Assembly (NCBI GenBank): GCA_020434375.1
Contig: JAGRAY010000093.1
Span: 1-6,772 of the forward strand
Source of the DNA: Bdellovibrionales bacterium
GTDB lineage: Bacteria > Bdellovibrionota_G > JALEGL01 > JAGRAY01
Direction of reading: 5' to 3'
DNA length: 6,772 nucleotides
In this document: positions 1 through 5,517 of the stretch, one piece after another
Numbering within the stretch: position 1 is the stretch's first letter
Layout of the letters: each line of letters begins with the position of its first letter
Position numbers and translations under genes: made by a program
Notes under the pieces: model-generated
Told to the model about the DNA's origin: nothing
Seen by the model: the letters and a program-made list of their open reading frames with translations, nothing else
Database searches by the model: none

Positions 1-409
1 ATTGAATTTTATTGGCCCATTCAAGAATCTTATCTTGTTGCTTGGCAAGGTGCGATCCAAGCTTGTTTAGTTTTTTATAGAATGGTCTTACTTTAGGAAG
101 GAGTCGAGACAGTATCTGAGCACACTTTGGATTAAAAAATGAACAGGCCGAAAGTCCGGCAACCGATGCTGCCATTAAATATCCCCTATTTTCAGCTATT
201 TCTAACCCTTGGTTCAAAGCTGCAATTGCATTTAAAGCCCGTGCTTGACTAGTAGCGAGATCTAGACTGATTCCATCTAGTTGTTTTTGTCTACGGATTT
301 TACTGTATTGTACGATTCCAAGGTCAAATAGATAAACAAACAAAGGTATTAAAACAAACAAGAAGATCAACATGACAATTAGAGCTTGTCCTCTGGGAGC
401 TTTATTCAT
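1..409 (-). CDS. TadG-like / TadE-G family Flp pilus assembly protein, C-terminus missing (runs off window)
   Basis: The frame is open from an ATG at 409 to the window edge, giving 136 residues with no stop; the gene continues to the left. It begins MNKAPRGQALIVML, followed by one hydrophobic segment at about residues 9-30. A charged region (KIRRQKQ, about 37-43) and an alanine-rich, probably helical region follow. A short basic leader, 'RGQA' and a single membrane segment are typical of the TadE/G-like (Tad) N-terminal domain, which anchors Flp pilus assembly proteins in the inner membrane. It lacks the glutamate at +5 of true prepilins, so processing is uncertain. The ATG overlaps the end of the upstream TadE-like gene by 8 nt, and an AGGA ribosome site lies 7 nt upstream inside that gene. 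Translational coupling is therefore likely. Family assignment rests on the N-terminus and neighbour only; a von Willebrand-type C-terminal domain, as in classical TadG, cannot be judged here. Confidence 0.7.
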   Translation of the reverse strand, partial: MNKAPRGQALIVMLIFLFVLIPLFVYLFDLGIVQYSKIRRQKQLDGISLDLATSQARALNAIAALNQGLEIAENRGYLMAASVAGLSACSFFNPKCAQILSRLLPKVRPFYKKLNKLGSHLAKQQDKILEWANKIQ

Positions 410-743
410 GGACGATTCCTAGTGACTCTGCTTCATAAGGTTTCTCTAACTTGAAATGTGAACCAAATATTATTGCCGTGCCGTCATCGGGATAGAAAAG
501 TCTATAGTTTGGTGATTCTGTAGAATGTTTTTTAATGGCGACCGATTGTCGGCCTCTTTTTCCGAACTTCGATATTGCATTATGAGCGGCTACGGTTTGA
601 TTTTTAGTAAGATATTCCGCTCGCATCGCATAAAAAGATGCTGTTTCAAGAGATAAGACCTCGAAACTTTTAAAGTTTAACCAAAAAAGACCTGCAACAA
701 TAAGAATGCAAACGGCAAATTCGATCAGACTTTGAATCAACAT
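402..743 (-). CDS. TadE-like membrane protein (pseudopilin-like, Tad pilus locus)
   Basis: The product is 113 residues. The N-terminus MLIQSLIEFAVCILIVAG resembles the TadE/pseudopilin start, with Q-S-L-I-E-F occupying positions +1 to +6 of the G|XXXXEF prepilin motif. The residue before it is Ile, not the usual Gly, so normal TadV/prepilin peptidase cleavage is doubtful. One membrane segment spans about residues 6-24. The rest is a soluble domain, with a basic stretch KFGKRGRQS in the middle, that would face the periplasm. TadE-like proteins are minor pilus components or assembly factors in Flp/Tad systems. Its end overlaps the TadG-like gene on the same strand, and TadE-TadG adjacency is common. 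I kept the ATG at 743 because the frame upstream has no ATG, GTG or TTG before a TAA at about 799. No clear ribosome site precedes it. Family-level identity is likely; the precise function is inferred. Confidence 0.65.
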   Translation of the reverse strand: MLIQSLIEFAVCILIVAGLFWLNFKSFEVLSLETASFYAMRAEYLTKNQTVAAHNAISKFGKRGRQSVAIKKHSTESPNYRLFYPDDGTAIIFGSHFKLEKPYEAESLGIVHE

Positions 744-1127
744 GCATTTAATAAAAGCATGCTTCGTGCCAACAGAAAAATCTAGTTGATGACTTTAGGT
801 AGATTAATTTGAATGTAATTTGGTCGGGCCTTGGTTCGGGTCAATTTCGAAAGGTGAAGCAATAGCTCAATTTTTCGACAATAAAAACTTTGTTCAAGTT
901 CCTTGTCGCACGCTTCGAATATTGGACAATCTGAATTCTTACACATCATATTTACCTCTTGACGTAATAGTTAGCGAAACTCATGCCACTCCATCAATAA
1001 TAAATGACTTATTAATACAGGTAGTTATGAGGCGGCGTTGAAGTCGAGGAATGCTAGAATTGGAGCATTGATGGGGCAACTGCGGCATCTTTGGACATCA
1101 TTAACAAAACAAGTTAGCCTGCTTCCT
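744..1127. other. Intergenic stretch between TadE-like gene and surE, without a recognisable gene
   Basis: This 384-base region separates the leftward tad-like genes from the rightward surE operon, so promoters for both directions should lie in it. A perfect 10-bp palindrome, AAGCATGCTT, sits at 755-764, just upstream of the TadE-like start. For the plus strand only weak sigma70-like boxes are visible (TTGATG at 786 with TTGAAT 17 nt downstream, 4/6 matches each). A 73-codon TTG-initiated frame at 820-1041 is listed separately. From about 1008 the surE frame is also open upstream of the conventional start. No tRNA-like cloverleaf or strong terminator was seen. Confidence 0.5.
820..1041 (+). 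CDS. Doubtful small ORF or gene remnant, function unknown
   Basis: This is an open frame of 73 codons starting at TTG and ending in TGA at 1039-1041. The composition looks protein-like, with segments such as LPLDVIVSETHATPS, but I do not recognise a family. No Shine-Dalgarno sequence precedes the TTG, and a TAA sits in frame at 805-807. The end runs into a second open frame (the 5' extension of surE), which could mean a decayed or frameshifted gene, a short upstream gene of the surE operon, or chance. I list it at low confidence because nothing else explains the stretch; it has no predicted signal peptide or membrane segment. Confidence 0.2.
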   Translation: MVGPWFGSISKGEAIAQFFDNKNFVQVPCRTLRILDNLNSYTSYLPLDVIVSETHATPSIINDLLIQVVMRRR

Positions 1128-1877
1128 ATGCAGATATTAATTTCGAATGATGATGGAATTCATGCTCCGGGACTGAACATTTTGGCCGAATCTCTCAAAA
1201 GCGTTGCCAAAGTATGCGTTATTGCTCCCGATCGTGAGCGAAGTGGGTCCGGGCACTCTCTTACATTGCATCGCCCTTTGAGAATTTTTGAACGTGGACC
1301 TGACAAATATGCGATCGATGGCACGCCGACCGACTGTGTGATGCTTGGGATGCTCGAAGTTCTTAAGAATAATCCTCCTGACTATATTGTTTCTGGAATC
1401 AATCATGGACCAAACTTGGGTGACGATGTGACCTATTCTGGAACAGTATCAGCTGCCTTGGAAGGCACCTTGATCGGAATTCCTTCGATAGCTGTCTCGC
1501 TTGTGGTTTCAATGGATCAGACGCCTAACTTTACTCCCGCTCTTAATTTTACGAAGCGCATCCTAGAGAGCTTAAAGAAACATCAATTACCCCATGGAAC
1601 ACTTCTGAATGTTAATGTGCCAAATGTTGATGGCGCACAGGAGCTAGATTACGAAATTACTTTTTTGGGAAGTCGGCGGTTTACAGGAACGACCATTCAA
1701 AAAATAGACCCTCGTGGAAATAAATATTACTGGATTGGTGGAGAGGAAAATTCTTTGGAAAAAACAGAAGGTACCGATACTGGAACTATTCTTCGCGGTA
1801 AAATATCTGTAACACCGATCAAAATTGATTTTACGAACCATGAGTTTTTAAAGGATTTTAAGCAATGGAAAATCTAA
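1128..1877 (+). CDS. surE: 5'/3'-nucleotidase SurE (survival protein)
   Basis: SurE is a metal-dependent phosphatase that removes phosphate from nucleoside 5'- and 3'-monophosphates and, in some species, short polyphosphate. It supports survival under stress and in stationary phase. The 249-residue product is close to the family's usual ~250. It opens MQILISNDDGIHAPG. The metal-binding residues are visible at D8, D9, S39 (in DRERSGSGHS) and N92 (in SGINHGPNLGDD), at the same positions as in the E. coli enzyme. The YSGTVSAALEG segment at 103-113 is also conserved. This register favours the ATG at 1128, although no good ribosome site precedes it. An in-frame ATG at 1071 with GGAG five bases upstream, or a TTG at 1038, would add 19 or 30 unconserved residues. 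It is first in a tight operon with pcm (13-nt overlap). Identification is firm; the exact start is less so. Confidence 0.95.
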   Translation: MQILISNDDGIHAPGLNILAESLKSVAKVCVIAPDRERSGSGHSLTLHRPLRIFERGPDKYAIDGTPTDCVMLGMLEVLKNNPPDYIVSGINHGPNLGDDVTYSGTVSAALEGTLIGIPSIAVSLVVSMDQTPNFTPALNFTKRILESLKKHQLPHGTLLNVNVPNVDGAQELDYEITFLGSRRFTGTTIQKIDPRGNKYYWIGGEENSLEKTEGTDTGTILRGKISVTPIKIDFTNHEFLKDFKQWKI

Positions 1878-2509
1878 ATACGATTCGGTCGGGATCTAGT
1901 TTTGAAATGACCGAGCGATTTTTGCGTTCAAGAGGAATTAAGAACGAAAAAGTTCTTGCGGCGATGGCTAAAGTTCCAAGGCATCATTTTGTTCCCGAGT
2001 CATTTAGATCTCATGCTTATTCGGACTCACCTTTACCGATTGGTTTTGAGCAAACTATTTCGCAACCATTCGTTGTTGGATTGATGACGCAGGCGTTGAT
2101 TCAAAATCAGGGACAGAGATTCCTGGAAATTGGCACAGGCTCAGGGTATCAAACTGCTATTTTAGCAGAAGTCGCAAAATCAGTATTTTCCATTGAACGA
2201 ATATTTAGTTTTGTGCCAGTGGCTAAGGCACGCCTAGAAAAACTAGGCTACCACAATGTATCAATAACAGTGGGGGATGGAGCCCATGGTTGGGTTGATT
2301 ATGCACCTTTCGACGGCATCATCGTGACTGCTGCCGTCAAGGCAATTCCCGATGCATGGTTTGAGCAACTTGTGGAAGGCGGCACCCTTGTTTTACCTTT
2401 AGAAGATTCCAAGGGTTTGCAAATGCTTTATACTATGACAAAACACGGACAAAAAATTGCGAAACGGGAAATGGGTTCATGTCGATTTGTTCCTTTTATC
2501 ACTACTTAG
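1865..2509 (+). CDS. pcm: Protein-L-isoaspartate O-methyltransferase
   Basis: Pcm is a cytoplasmic repair enzyme. It methylates, from S-adenosylmethionine, the abnormal L-isoaspartyl residues that form as proteins age, letting them return to L-aspartate. The 214-residue product matches the family length (about 208-215). Visible family signatures are PRHHFVPE (38-45), the active-site segment TISQPF (64-69) and the SAM-binding motif FLEIGTGSGYQTA (86-98). The post-motif I strand SVFSIER (106-112), GDGAHGW (137-143), PFDGIIVTAA (148-157) and EGGTLVLP (171-178) follow. The start ATG lies inside the surE stop region (13-nt overlap), with an AAGGAT-type ribosome site about 9 nt upstream. The 3' end overlaps the lipoprotein gene by 31 nt. 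The surE-pcm pairing is a classical stationary-phase maintenance arrangement, so shared transcription is expected. No missing residues were noticed. Confidence 0.96.
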   Translation: MENLNTIRSGSSFEMTERFLRSRGIKNEKVLAAMAKVPRHHFVPESFRSHAYSDSPLPIGFEQTISQPFVVGLMTQALIQNQGQRFLEIGTGSGYQTAILAEVAKSVFSIERIFSFVPVAKARLEKLGYHNVSITVGDGAHGWVDYAPFDGIIVTAAVKAIPDAWFEQLVEGGTLVLPLEDSKGLQMLYTMTKHGQKIAKREMGSCRFVPFITT

Positions 2510-3264
2510 CTTGTCTGATTCTTGGACTTTTGGTCGGATGTCACTCGTATGAAGGAGTTATCCATCGTGTGGAATCAGGTGAGAACATCGAGAGTATCGC
2601 TCAAAAGTTTGACGTGTCGAAGGAAGCGCTGCTAAAAGCCAATCCTCGAGCAAAAAAATTTCCTCCCAGGCCAGGAGAACGCATTTTGGTTCCAAAGAAA
2701 ATATCTAGAGTCTATATTCCTACTCAAAGAAGGCGAGGGTATATTCCGATTTCAGAGCAAAATCCTCCTACAGTGACATTTCCGGACGAACCTTCGACGA
2801 GGGTTGGTTCTAGCGATGTTTCGAAGCCATCAAAAAACGTATCTATGGTTCCCGCTTTGAAATCACCTCAAGTTCGGCAAAAATATAAAAATAAGCTCCA
2901 ATTTTTGTGGCCTTCAGAAGGGAGAGTCGTATCTAAGTATGGTAAGAAGGACCAAAAAATGCACAATGGCATAGATATTCGTGCCTCGTCGCAGGCGCCA
3001 GTATTGGCTTCAGAAGATGGTAAGGTCGTATTTAGCGGAAACGAGCTTCAGGGCTATGGAAACTTGGTGATTGTTCGCCACCAACCTAAAATATATTCGG
3101 TGTATGCTTATTTAGGAACAATTTTGGTCAAAAAAGGCGACCTTGTCAAAAAAGGTCAGGCCATTGCTAAAGTTGGCAAAACTTCTGATACGGCCTTTTT
3201 TCATTTTGAAATACGTCAAGGTAAACAGGCATTAGATCCTCTCAAGCATCTTCCTTCCCGGTAA
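2479..3264 (+). CDS. nlpD: NlpD-like lipoprotein: LysM plus degenerate M23/LytM domain
   Basis: The 261-residue product has an N-terminal lipoprotein signal, hydrophobic from about residue 9 to 20, with lipobox LVGC and lipidated Cys21. A LysM peptidoglycan-binding domain follows (about 27-72: VIHRVESGENIESIAQKFD to PGERILVP). Next is a Pro/Ser-rich linker (about 75-135), then a LytM/M23 domain (about 142-256). HNGID supplies zinc ligands H162 and D166, and H242 in FFHFEIR supplies the third. The two catalytic histidines are replaced: the usual YAHL is YAYL (Y211), and the first H of HxH is F240. Hydrolase activity is therefore unlikely. NlpD and EnvC of E. coli have similarly inactive LytM domains and activate cell-wall amidases at the septum. 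Fixed third position after surE-pcm supports the NlpD assignment. The ATG at 2479 lies 31 nt inside pcm. The 3' end overlaps rmuC on the other strand by 23 bp. Confidence 0.88.
   Translation: MSICSFYHYLACLILGLLVGCHSYEGVIHRVESGENIESIAQKFDVSKEALLKANPRAKKFPPRPGERILVPKKISRVYIPTQRRRGYIPISEQNPPTVTFPDEPSTRVGSSDVSKPSKNVSMVPALKSPQVRQKYKNKLQFLWPSEGRVVSKYGKKDQKMHNGIDIRASSQAPVLASEDGKVVFSGNELQGYGNLVIVRHQPKIYSVYAYLGTILVKKGDLVKKGQAIAKVGKTSDTAFFHFEIRQGKQALDPLKHLPSR
3130..3157 (-). terminator. Possible intrinsic terminator for the rmuC transcript, embedded in nlpD
   Basis: Read on the minus strand, 3157-3139 forms a 6-bp stem (GACCTT / AAGGTC) with a 7-base loop. GCC and a run of six T (3135-3130) follow. 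It lies about 85-110 bases beyond the rmuC stop and in the right orientation to end that transcript. On the plus strand the same bases encode the repeated Val-Lys-Lys-Gly of the LytM domain, from an 11-bp direct repeat (3127-3137 and 3145-3155). The structure could therefore be a by-product of coding. The stem is short and the T run is separated by three bases, so this is only a candidate. Confidence 0.3.
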
Positions 3265-4324
3265 GTAGGTGCGAATCATCCTGAAGATTTTCCAGGCGGT
3301 GTGTAACTCGATCAACCCGTTTTCCGCAGGATTCGTAGACTGAATAGGCATTCGAAAGATGTTTGCCCATTCGACCCATTTCATCTGAAAGTTTGCTAAG
3401 ATCTCGCTTAAAGGTGTCCAAAACTTTAAATATTTCAGATGCTCGTTCTTCAATTCTAAGACCTCGAAGACCAAGAGCAATGGCTTGAAGATAGGCATAA
3501 ATACTATTGGGTGACACGGGAATTACCCGTTTACGAAGCGCATATTGATGAATACTTTGATATTCGCCGAATCGGTCATCTTTTAAAATAGACTCGTAAT
3601 AAACATGTTCTGCTGGGATATACATGAGCGCAAAATCGAGGGTTGACTCAGTTGGCCGTATATATTTTTGAGAAATATCATCGATATGCTTTTTTAAATC
3701 TTGTTGAAAGGCTTTTCGAAACGTCGCTTCCTCGGACTCTTTTAAACCTTCTTGCATCATCCGTTTAAAATTTTCATAGGGAAATTTAGCGTCAATGGGC
3801 ACCAGTTTTCCACCTGCGAGCTTAATGACGGCATCCACTTTAACATTGCTTTTAAAGGAATATTGCATTGCGTAATGCGGTTTTGGCAAAATTTGCCCCA
3901 GAATCTGCTCCAAGCCTTGTTCACCTAAATTGCCTCTAAGTTTAGGTGTTTTAAACAAATTTTGAAGCTCCGAAATTTCTCGACCAACATTTTTGATGTC
4001 AAGACTAGTTTGTTCAATTTTACCAAGTCGCTCTTGAACTTTACCGAAAAGTTCGTAGTTTTTATCCAATCTTGCACCCACTGTTTGATGCGTTGTTTGA
4101 ACAAGTGTGGAGGTTTCTTGCAGTCTTGAATCCACACGATCCTGCATCAAATTTAAAAGTGCCATCGTTTGATTAAACTGCTCTTGAAGCTTTTCCCCAA
4201 GCATGTTTGTGGTTTCAGAAGATTTATCTTGAACGGATTTAAGCCGGTTCAAGATAAATACAGCCCCCAGAACGCTAAGTGAAATAACAACGGCGACTAA
4301 AGATATAATGGGCCATATTGACAT
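3242..4324 (-). CDS. rmuC: RmuC family DNA recombination protein
   Basis: RmuC proteins carry a PD-(D/E)XK nuclease-like domain and were named for limiting recombination between inverted repeats in E. coli. The 360-residue product has an N-terminal membrane anchor (about residues 4-25). A long coiled-coil region follows (about 28-122) with heptad-like KLQEQFNQ and RLGKIEQTS segments. The conserved core starts with LRGNLGEQGLEQIL (129-142) and contains VKVDAVIKL (161-169) and LVPIDAKFPYENF (174-186). E135, D164, D178 and K180 are plausible nuclease-fold residues. FALMYIPAEHVYYE (231-244) and VIPVSPNSIYAYL (267-279) are further family signatures. The start ATG is 12 bases after the pilin stop, in a row with two pilin genes, so it is probably co-transcribed with them. 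The ribosome site is poor. The tail overlaps the NlpD-like gene. Length is somewhat below the E. coli protein (about 475), mainly in the coiled coil and C-terminus. Confidence 0.93.
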   Translation of the reverse strand: MSIWPIISLVAVVISLSVLGAVFILNRLKSVQDKSSETTNMLGEKLQEQFNQTMALLNLMQDRVDSRLQETSTLVQTTHQTVGARLDKNYELFGKVQERLGKIEQTSLDIKNVGREISELQNLFKTPKLRGNLGEQGLEQILGQILPKPHYAMQYSFKSNVKVDAVIKLAGGKLVPIDAKFPYENFKRMMQEGLKESEEATFRKAFQQDLKKHIDDISQKYIRPTESTLDFALMYIPAEHVYYESILKDDRFGEYQSIHQYALRKRVIPVSPNSIYAYLQAIALGLRGLRIEERASEIFKVLDTFKRDLSKLSDEMGRMGKHLSNAYSVYESCGKRVDRVTHRLENLQDDSHLLTGKEDA

Positions 4325-4336
4325 GGCCCGACTGTA

Positions 4337-4579
4337 TTAGTTTGTGGCGCCCTGGTCAAAGTCATTCATCGATTTTCCTTTTGTTTTTGTGGAGGTCACT
4401 TTCTCGGCTTTGGCGCCTTGATACGAGCTACCTTGCAGAGCGCTTGCGATTTTTCCAAAACCAACTTTGAGCGACGAAGACGTTGTTCTCACGATGGCTA
4501 TGGATGAAACGGCGATGATTCCAATGATGACAATGTATTCTGTCATGCCTTGACCATTTAAATGATTCTTCTTTTTCAT
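4337..4579 (-). CDS. Flp-type (type IVb) pilin-like protein
   Basis: The 80-residue product begins MKKKNHLNG, a basic leader ending in Gly9. Q-G-M-T-E-Y follows, fitting the type IVb cleavage motif G|XXXXEY with Glu and Tyr at +5 and +6 of the mature chain. A hydrophobic helix (about 16-30, IVIIGIIAVSSIAIV) follows, as in Flp pilins that polymerise into Tad fibrils after cleavage by a prepilin peptidase. The tail (about 31-80) is longer and more hydrophilic than in minimal Flp pilins and is Lys/Thr/Ser-rich. A strong ribosome site, AAAGGAG, ends 4 bases before the ATG and overlaps the stop of the upstream pilin gene. It is the middle gene of a pilin-pilin-rmuC series. Role as major pilin is inferred; it could be a pseudopilin. 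Confidence 0.82.
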   Translation of the reverse strand: MKKKNHLNGQGMTEYIVIIGIIAVSSIAIVRTTSSSLKVGFGKIASALQGSSYQGAKAEKVTSTKTKGKSMNDFDQGATN

Positions 4580-4583
4580 GATT

Positions 4584-4590
4584 CTCCTTT
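4584..4590 (-). promoter_or_regulatory. Strong ribosome binding site of the 4579 pilin gene
   Basis: AAAGGAG on the minus strand lies 4 bases before the ATG at 4579, and its first bases are the last two bases of the TAA stop of the preceding pilin gene. It is the best Shine-Dalgarno match I found in the window. It suggests this pilin is translated more efficiently than its upstream partner, consistent with a major-subunit role. Confidence 0.7.
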
Positions 4591-4750
4591 ACGGGACAGG
4601 ATTTCTCAATGACTGAACGCAAGCTTTGTGATCAAGCTCCAAGTCCGTTAAGAACACTTTTGTTACAACAAGTAGGCCGCTTGTGCCCATGATCAAAAGC
4701 GTTACGATGACTAGATATTCGGTCATGATCTGCCCTTTTAAATTATTCAC
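4589..4750 (-). CDS. Second Flp-type pilin/pseudopilin-like protein
   Basis: The product is 53 residues from a GTG at 4750. The start reads (M)NNLKG | QIMTEYLVIVTLLIMG. It has a short leader ending in Gly6, the G|XXXXEY cleavage motif, and a hydrophobic helix to about residue 30. The tail has Asp/His and a single Cys and ends PVP. A longer frame from an ATG at 4816 would add 22 residues. I chose the GTG because it gives a leader like that of the neighbouring pilin (NLKG versus HLNG), and because a perfect TATAAT box at 4801-4796 falls inside the longer version. No strong ribosome site is seen at either start. It lies 9 bases upstream of the other pilin gene and is first in the operon. It is probably a minor pilin or pseudopilin. 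Confidence 0.7.
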   Translation of the reverse strand: MNNLKGQIMTEYLVIVTLLIMGTSGLLVVTKVFLTDLELDHKACVQSLRNPVP

Positions 4751-4795
4751 ACATAACTTAGGTAGCAAGGTCTGGGCCACGGCTAATAGCTTTAA

Positions 4796-4801
4796 ATTAT
4801 A
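4796..4801 (-). promoter_or_regulatory. -10 box (TATAAT) for the pilin-pilin-rmuC operon
   Basis: A perfect TATAAT on the minus strand lies about 45 bases upstream of the GTG at 4750, so transcription would start near 4789 and leave a leader of about 40 bases. A TTGACT hexamer lies at 4816-4811 but only 9 bases from the box, too close for a standard -35. No -35 at 16-18 bases is convincing, so the promoter may need an activator bound at the adjacent inverted repeats. Confidence 0.4.
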
Positions 4802-4810
4802 GAAATGCCT

Positions 4811-4845
4811 AGTCAAGTGACTGAAATTCAGATGTGCGCAATCTG
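4811..4845. promoter_or_regulatory. Cluster of three inverted repeats in the divergent intergenic region (possible operator)
   Basis: Three short inverted repeats abut one another: AGTCA-ag-TGACT (4811-4822), CTGAA-a-TTCAG (4821-4831) and CAGAT-(7 nt)-ATCTG (4829-4845). All arms are perfect. They lie between the leftward pilin promoter box and the rightward gene starting at 4882, where a regulator could control both directions. They may also be chance palindromes; no known regulator site is recognised. Confidence 0.35.
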
Positions 4846-4881
4846 TTTTCGTACGGATTCTTTCAAGGTATAGTCATCTCC

Positions 4882-5517
4882 ATGGCCAAGACTATTTTAT
4901 TAATTGCGGGAGACTCCAAAGATGAACAGGACCTTTTGCATATTCTTAAAGAAATTAATTTTACGGTGGTCCTGGAGAAAGATTTAGATAAGGCTGAGAA
5001 ATGGGCATCTGGACATCGTCCGAATTTAGCCCTGCTGTTTGAGCGAAGTATTAGCAGGCAGTTAGAGCATCTTTCATCACTTAGCTCAATTCTTAGGCAA
5101 AATAGGACGTCTCTCATATGGATTGGTACAGATACATTTATTCGCAGCTGCTCGGCCATTTCAGATCAGGATCAAAGGGTCGTTTGGCCATCGAGCCTAG
5201 AAAATATTATTGATGCTGTCGAAAAAAGAATTGGATTACCTCAACCTCCACCTGAGCAGACTCAAAAAATCAATGAGCATGATGCAAATGAAATTCTTAT
5301 CAAACAACAAAGTAAGGCTCAAATTGAAAGACACCATCTCGTAGAACTAGAAAAAAAACTTTTAGACATGGAAAAGCACTATACAGAACTTAAAAAGCGA
5401 TATCATAAGGTTCAAGAAGAGCTTGTCGTAATCAAAAAAGATTTAGAAAAGGAAAAGAATGTTACGAGGGAAGTTCGACATTTTATTCATAAAGCATGGG
5501 AGGTCTTAAGAGTATGA
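4882..5517 (+). CDS. Receiver-like (degenerate) and coiled-coil protein, function unknown
   Basis: The 211-residue product starts MAKTILLIAGDSKDEQDLL, like the first strand and acidic turn of a response-regulator receiver domain. The alternating strands and helices continue to about residue 117 (PNLALLFERS, SLIWIG, VVWPSSLENIIDAVEKRIG). Residues required for phosphotransfer are absent. The acidic pair is reduced to GD, the third strand ends in LLFE with no clear phospho-acceptor Asp, and the usual Lys-Pro is Trp-Pro. A Pro/Gln-rich hinge (about 119-128) leads into a charged coiled coil (about 138-200). It is probably a phosphorylation-independent scaffold or signalling protein; I cannot name a partner. 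The ATG at 4882 is preferred over a GTG at 4834, which would add 16 unconserved-looking residues; neither has a good ribosome site. The stop overlaps the next start as ATGA, so the two genes are coupled. Confidence 0.75.
   Translation: MAKTILLIAGDSKDEQDLLHILKEINFTVVLEKDLDKAEKWASGHRPNLALLFERSISRQLEHLSSLSSILRQNRTSLIWIGTDTFIRSCSAISDQDQRVVWPSSLENIIDAVEKRIGLPQPPPEQTQKINEHDANEILIKQQSKAQIERHHLVELEKKLLDMEKHYTELKKRYHKVQEELVVIKKDLEKEKNVTREVRHFIHKAWEVLRV

Noticed and set aside
1137..1406. 89-codon minus-strand frame opposite surE
   Set aside because: It lies wholly antisense to the well-conserved SurE N-terminal half and has no family signature.
1644..1841. 65-codon minus-strand frame opposite the surE 3' half
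   Set aside because: Antisense shadow of surE, with no ribosome site or recognisable domain.
3232..3498. 88-codon minus-strand frame within rmuC
   Set aside because: It overlaps rmuC in another frame; the rmuC frame carries the conserved residues.
3925..4137. 70-codon minus-strand frame within rmuC
   Set aside because: Out-of-frame shadow of the rmuC coiled-coil region.
4428..4622. 64-codon minus-strand frame across the two pilin genes
   Set aside because: Overlaps both pilins in another frame; the pilin frames have the cleavage motif and ribosome site.
4751..4816. Longer start (ATG at 4816) for the second pilin
   Set aside because: It would add a 22-residue non-leader sequence and place a perfect -10 box within the gene; the GTG at 4750 matches the sister pilin better.
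4863..5159. 98-codon minus-strand frame opposite the receiver-like gene
   Set aside because: Antisense shadow; the plus frame has the receiver-like start and coupling to the ferredoxin.
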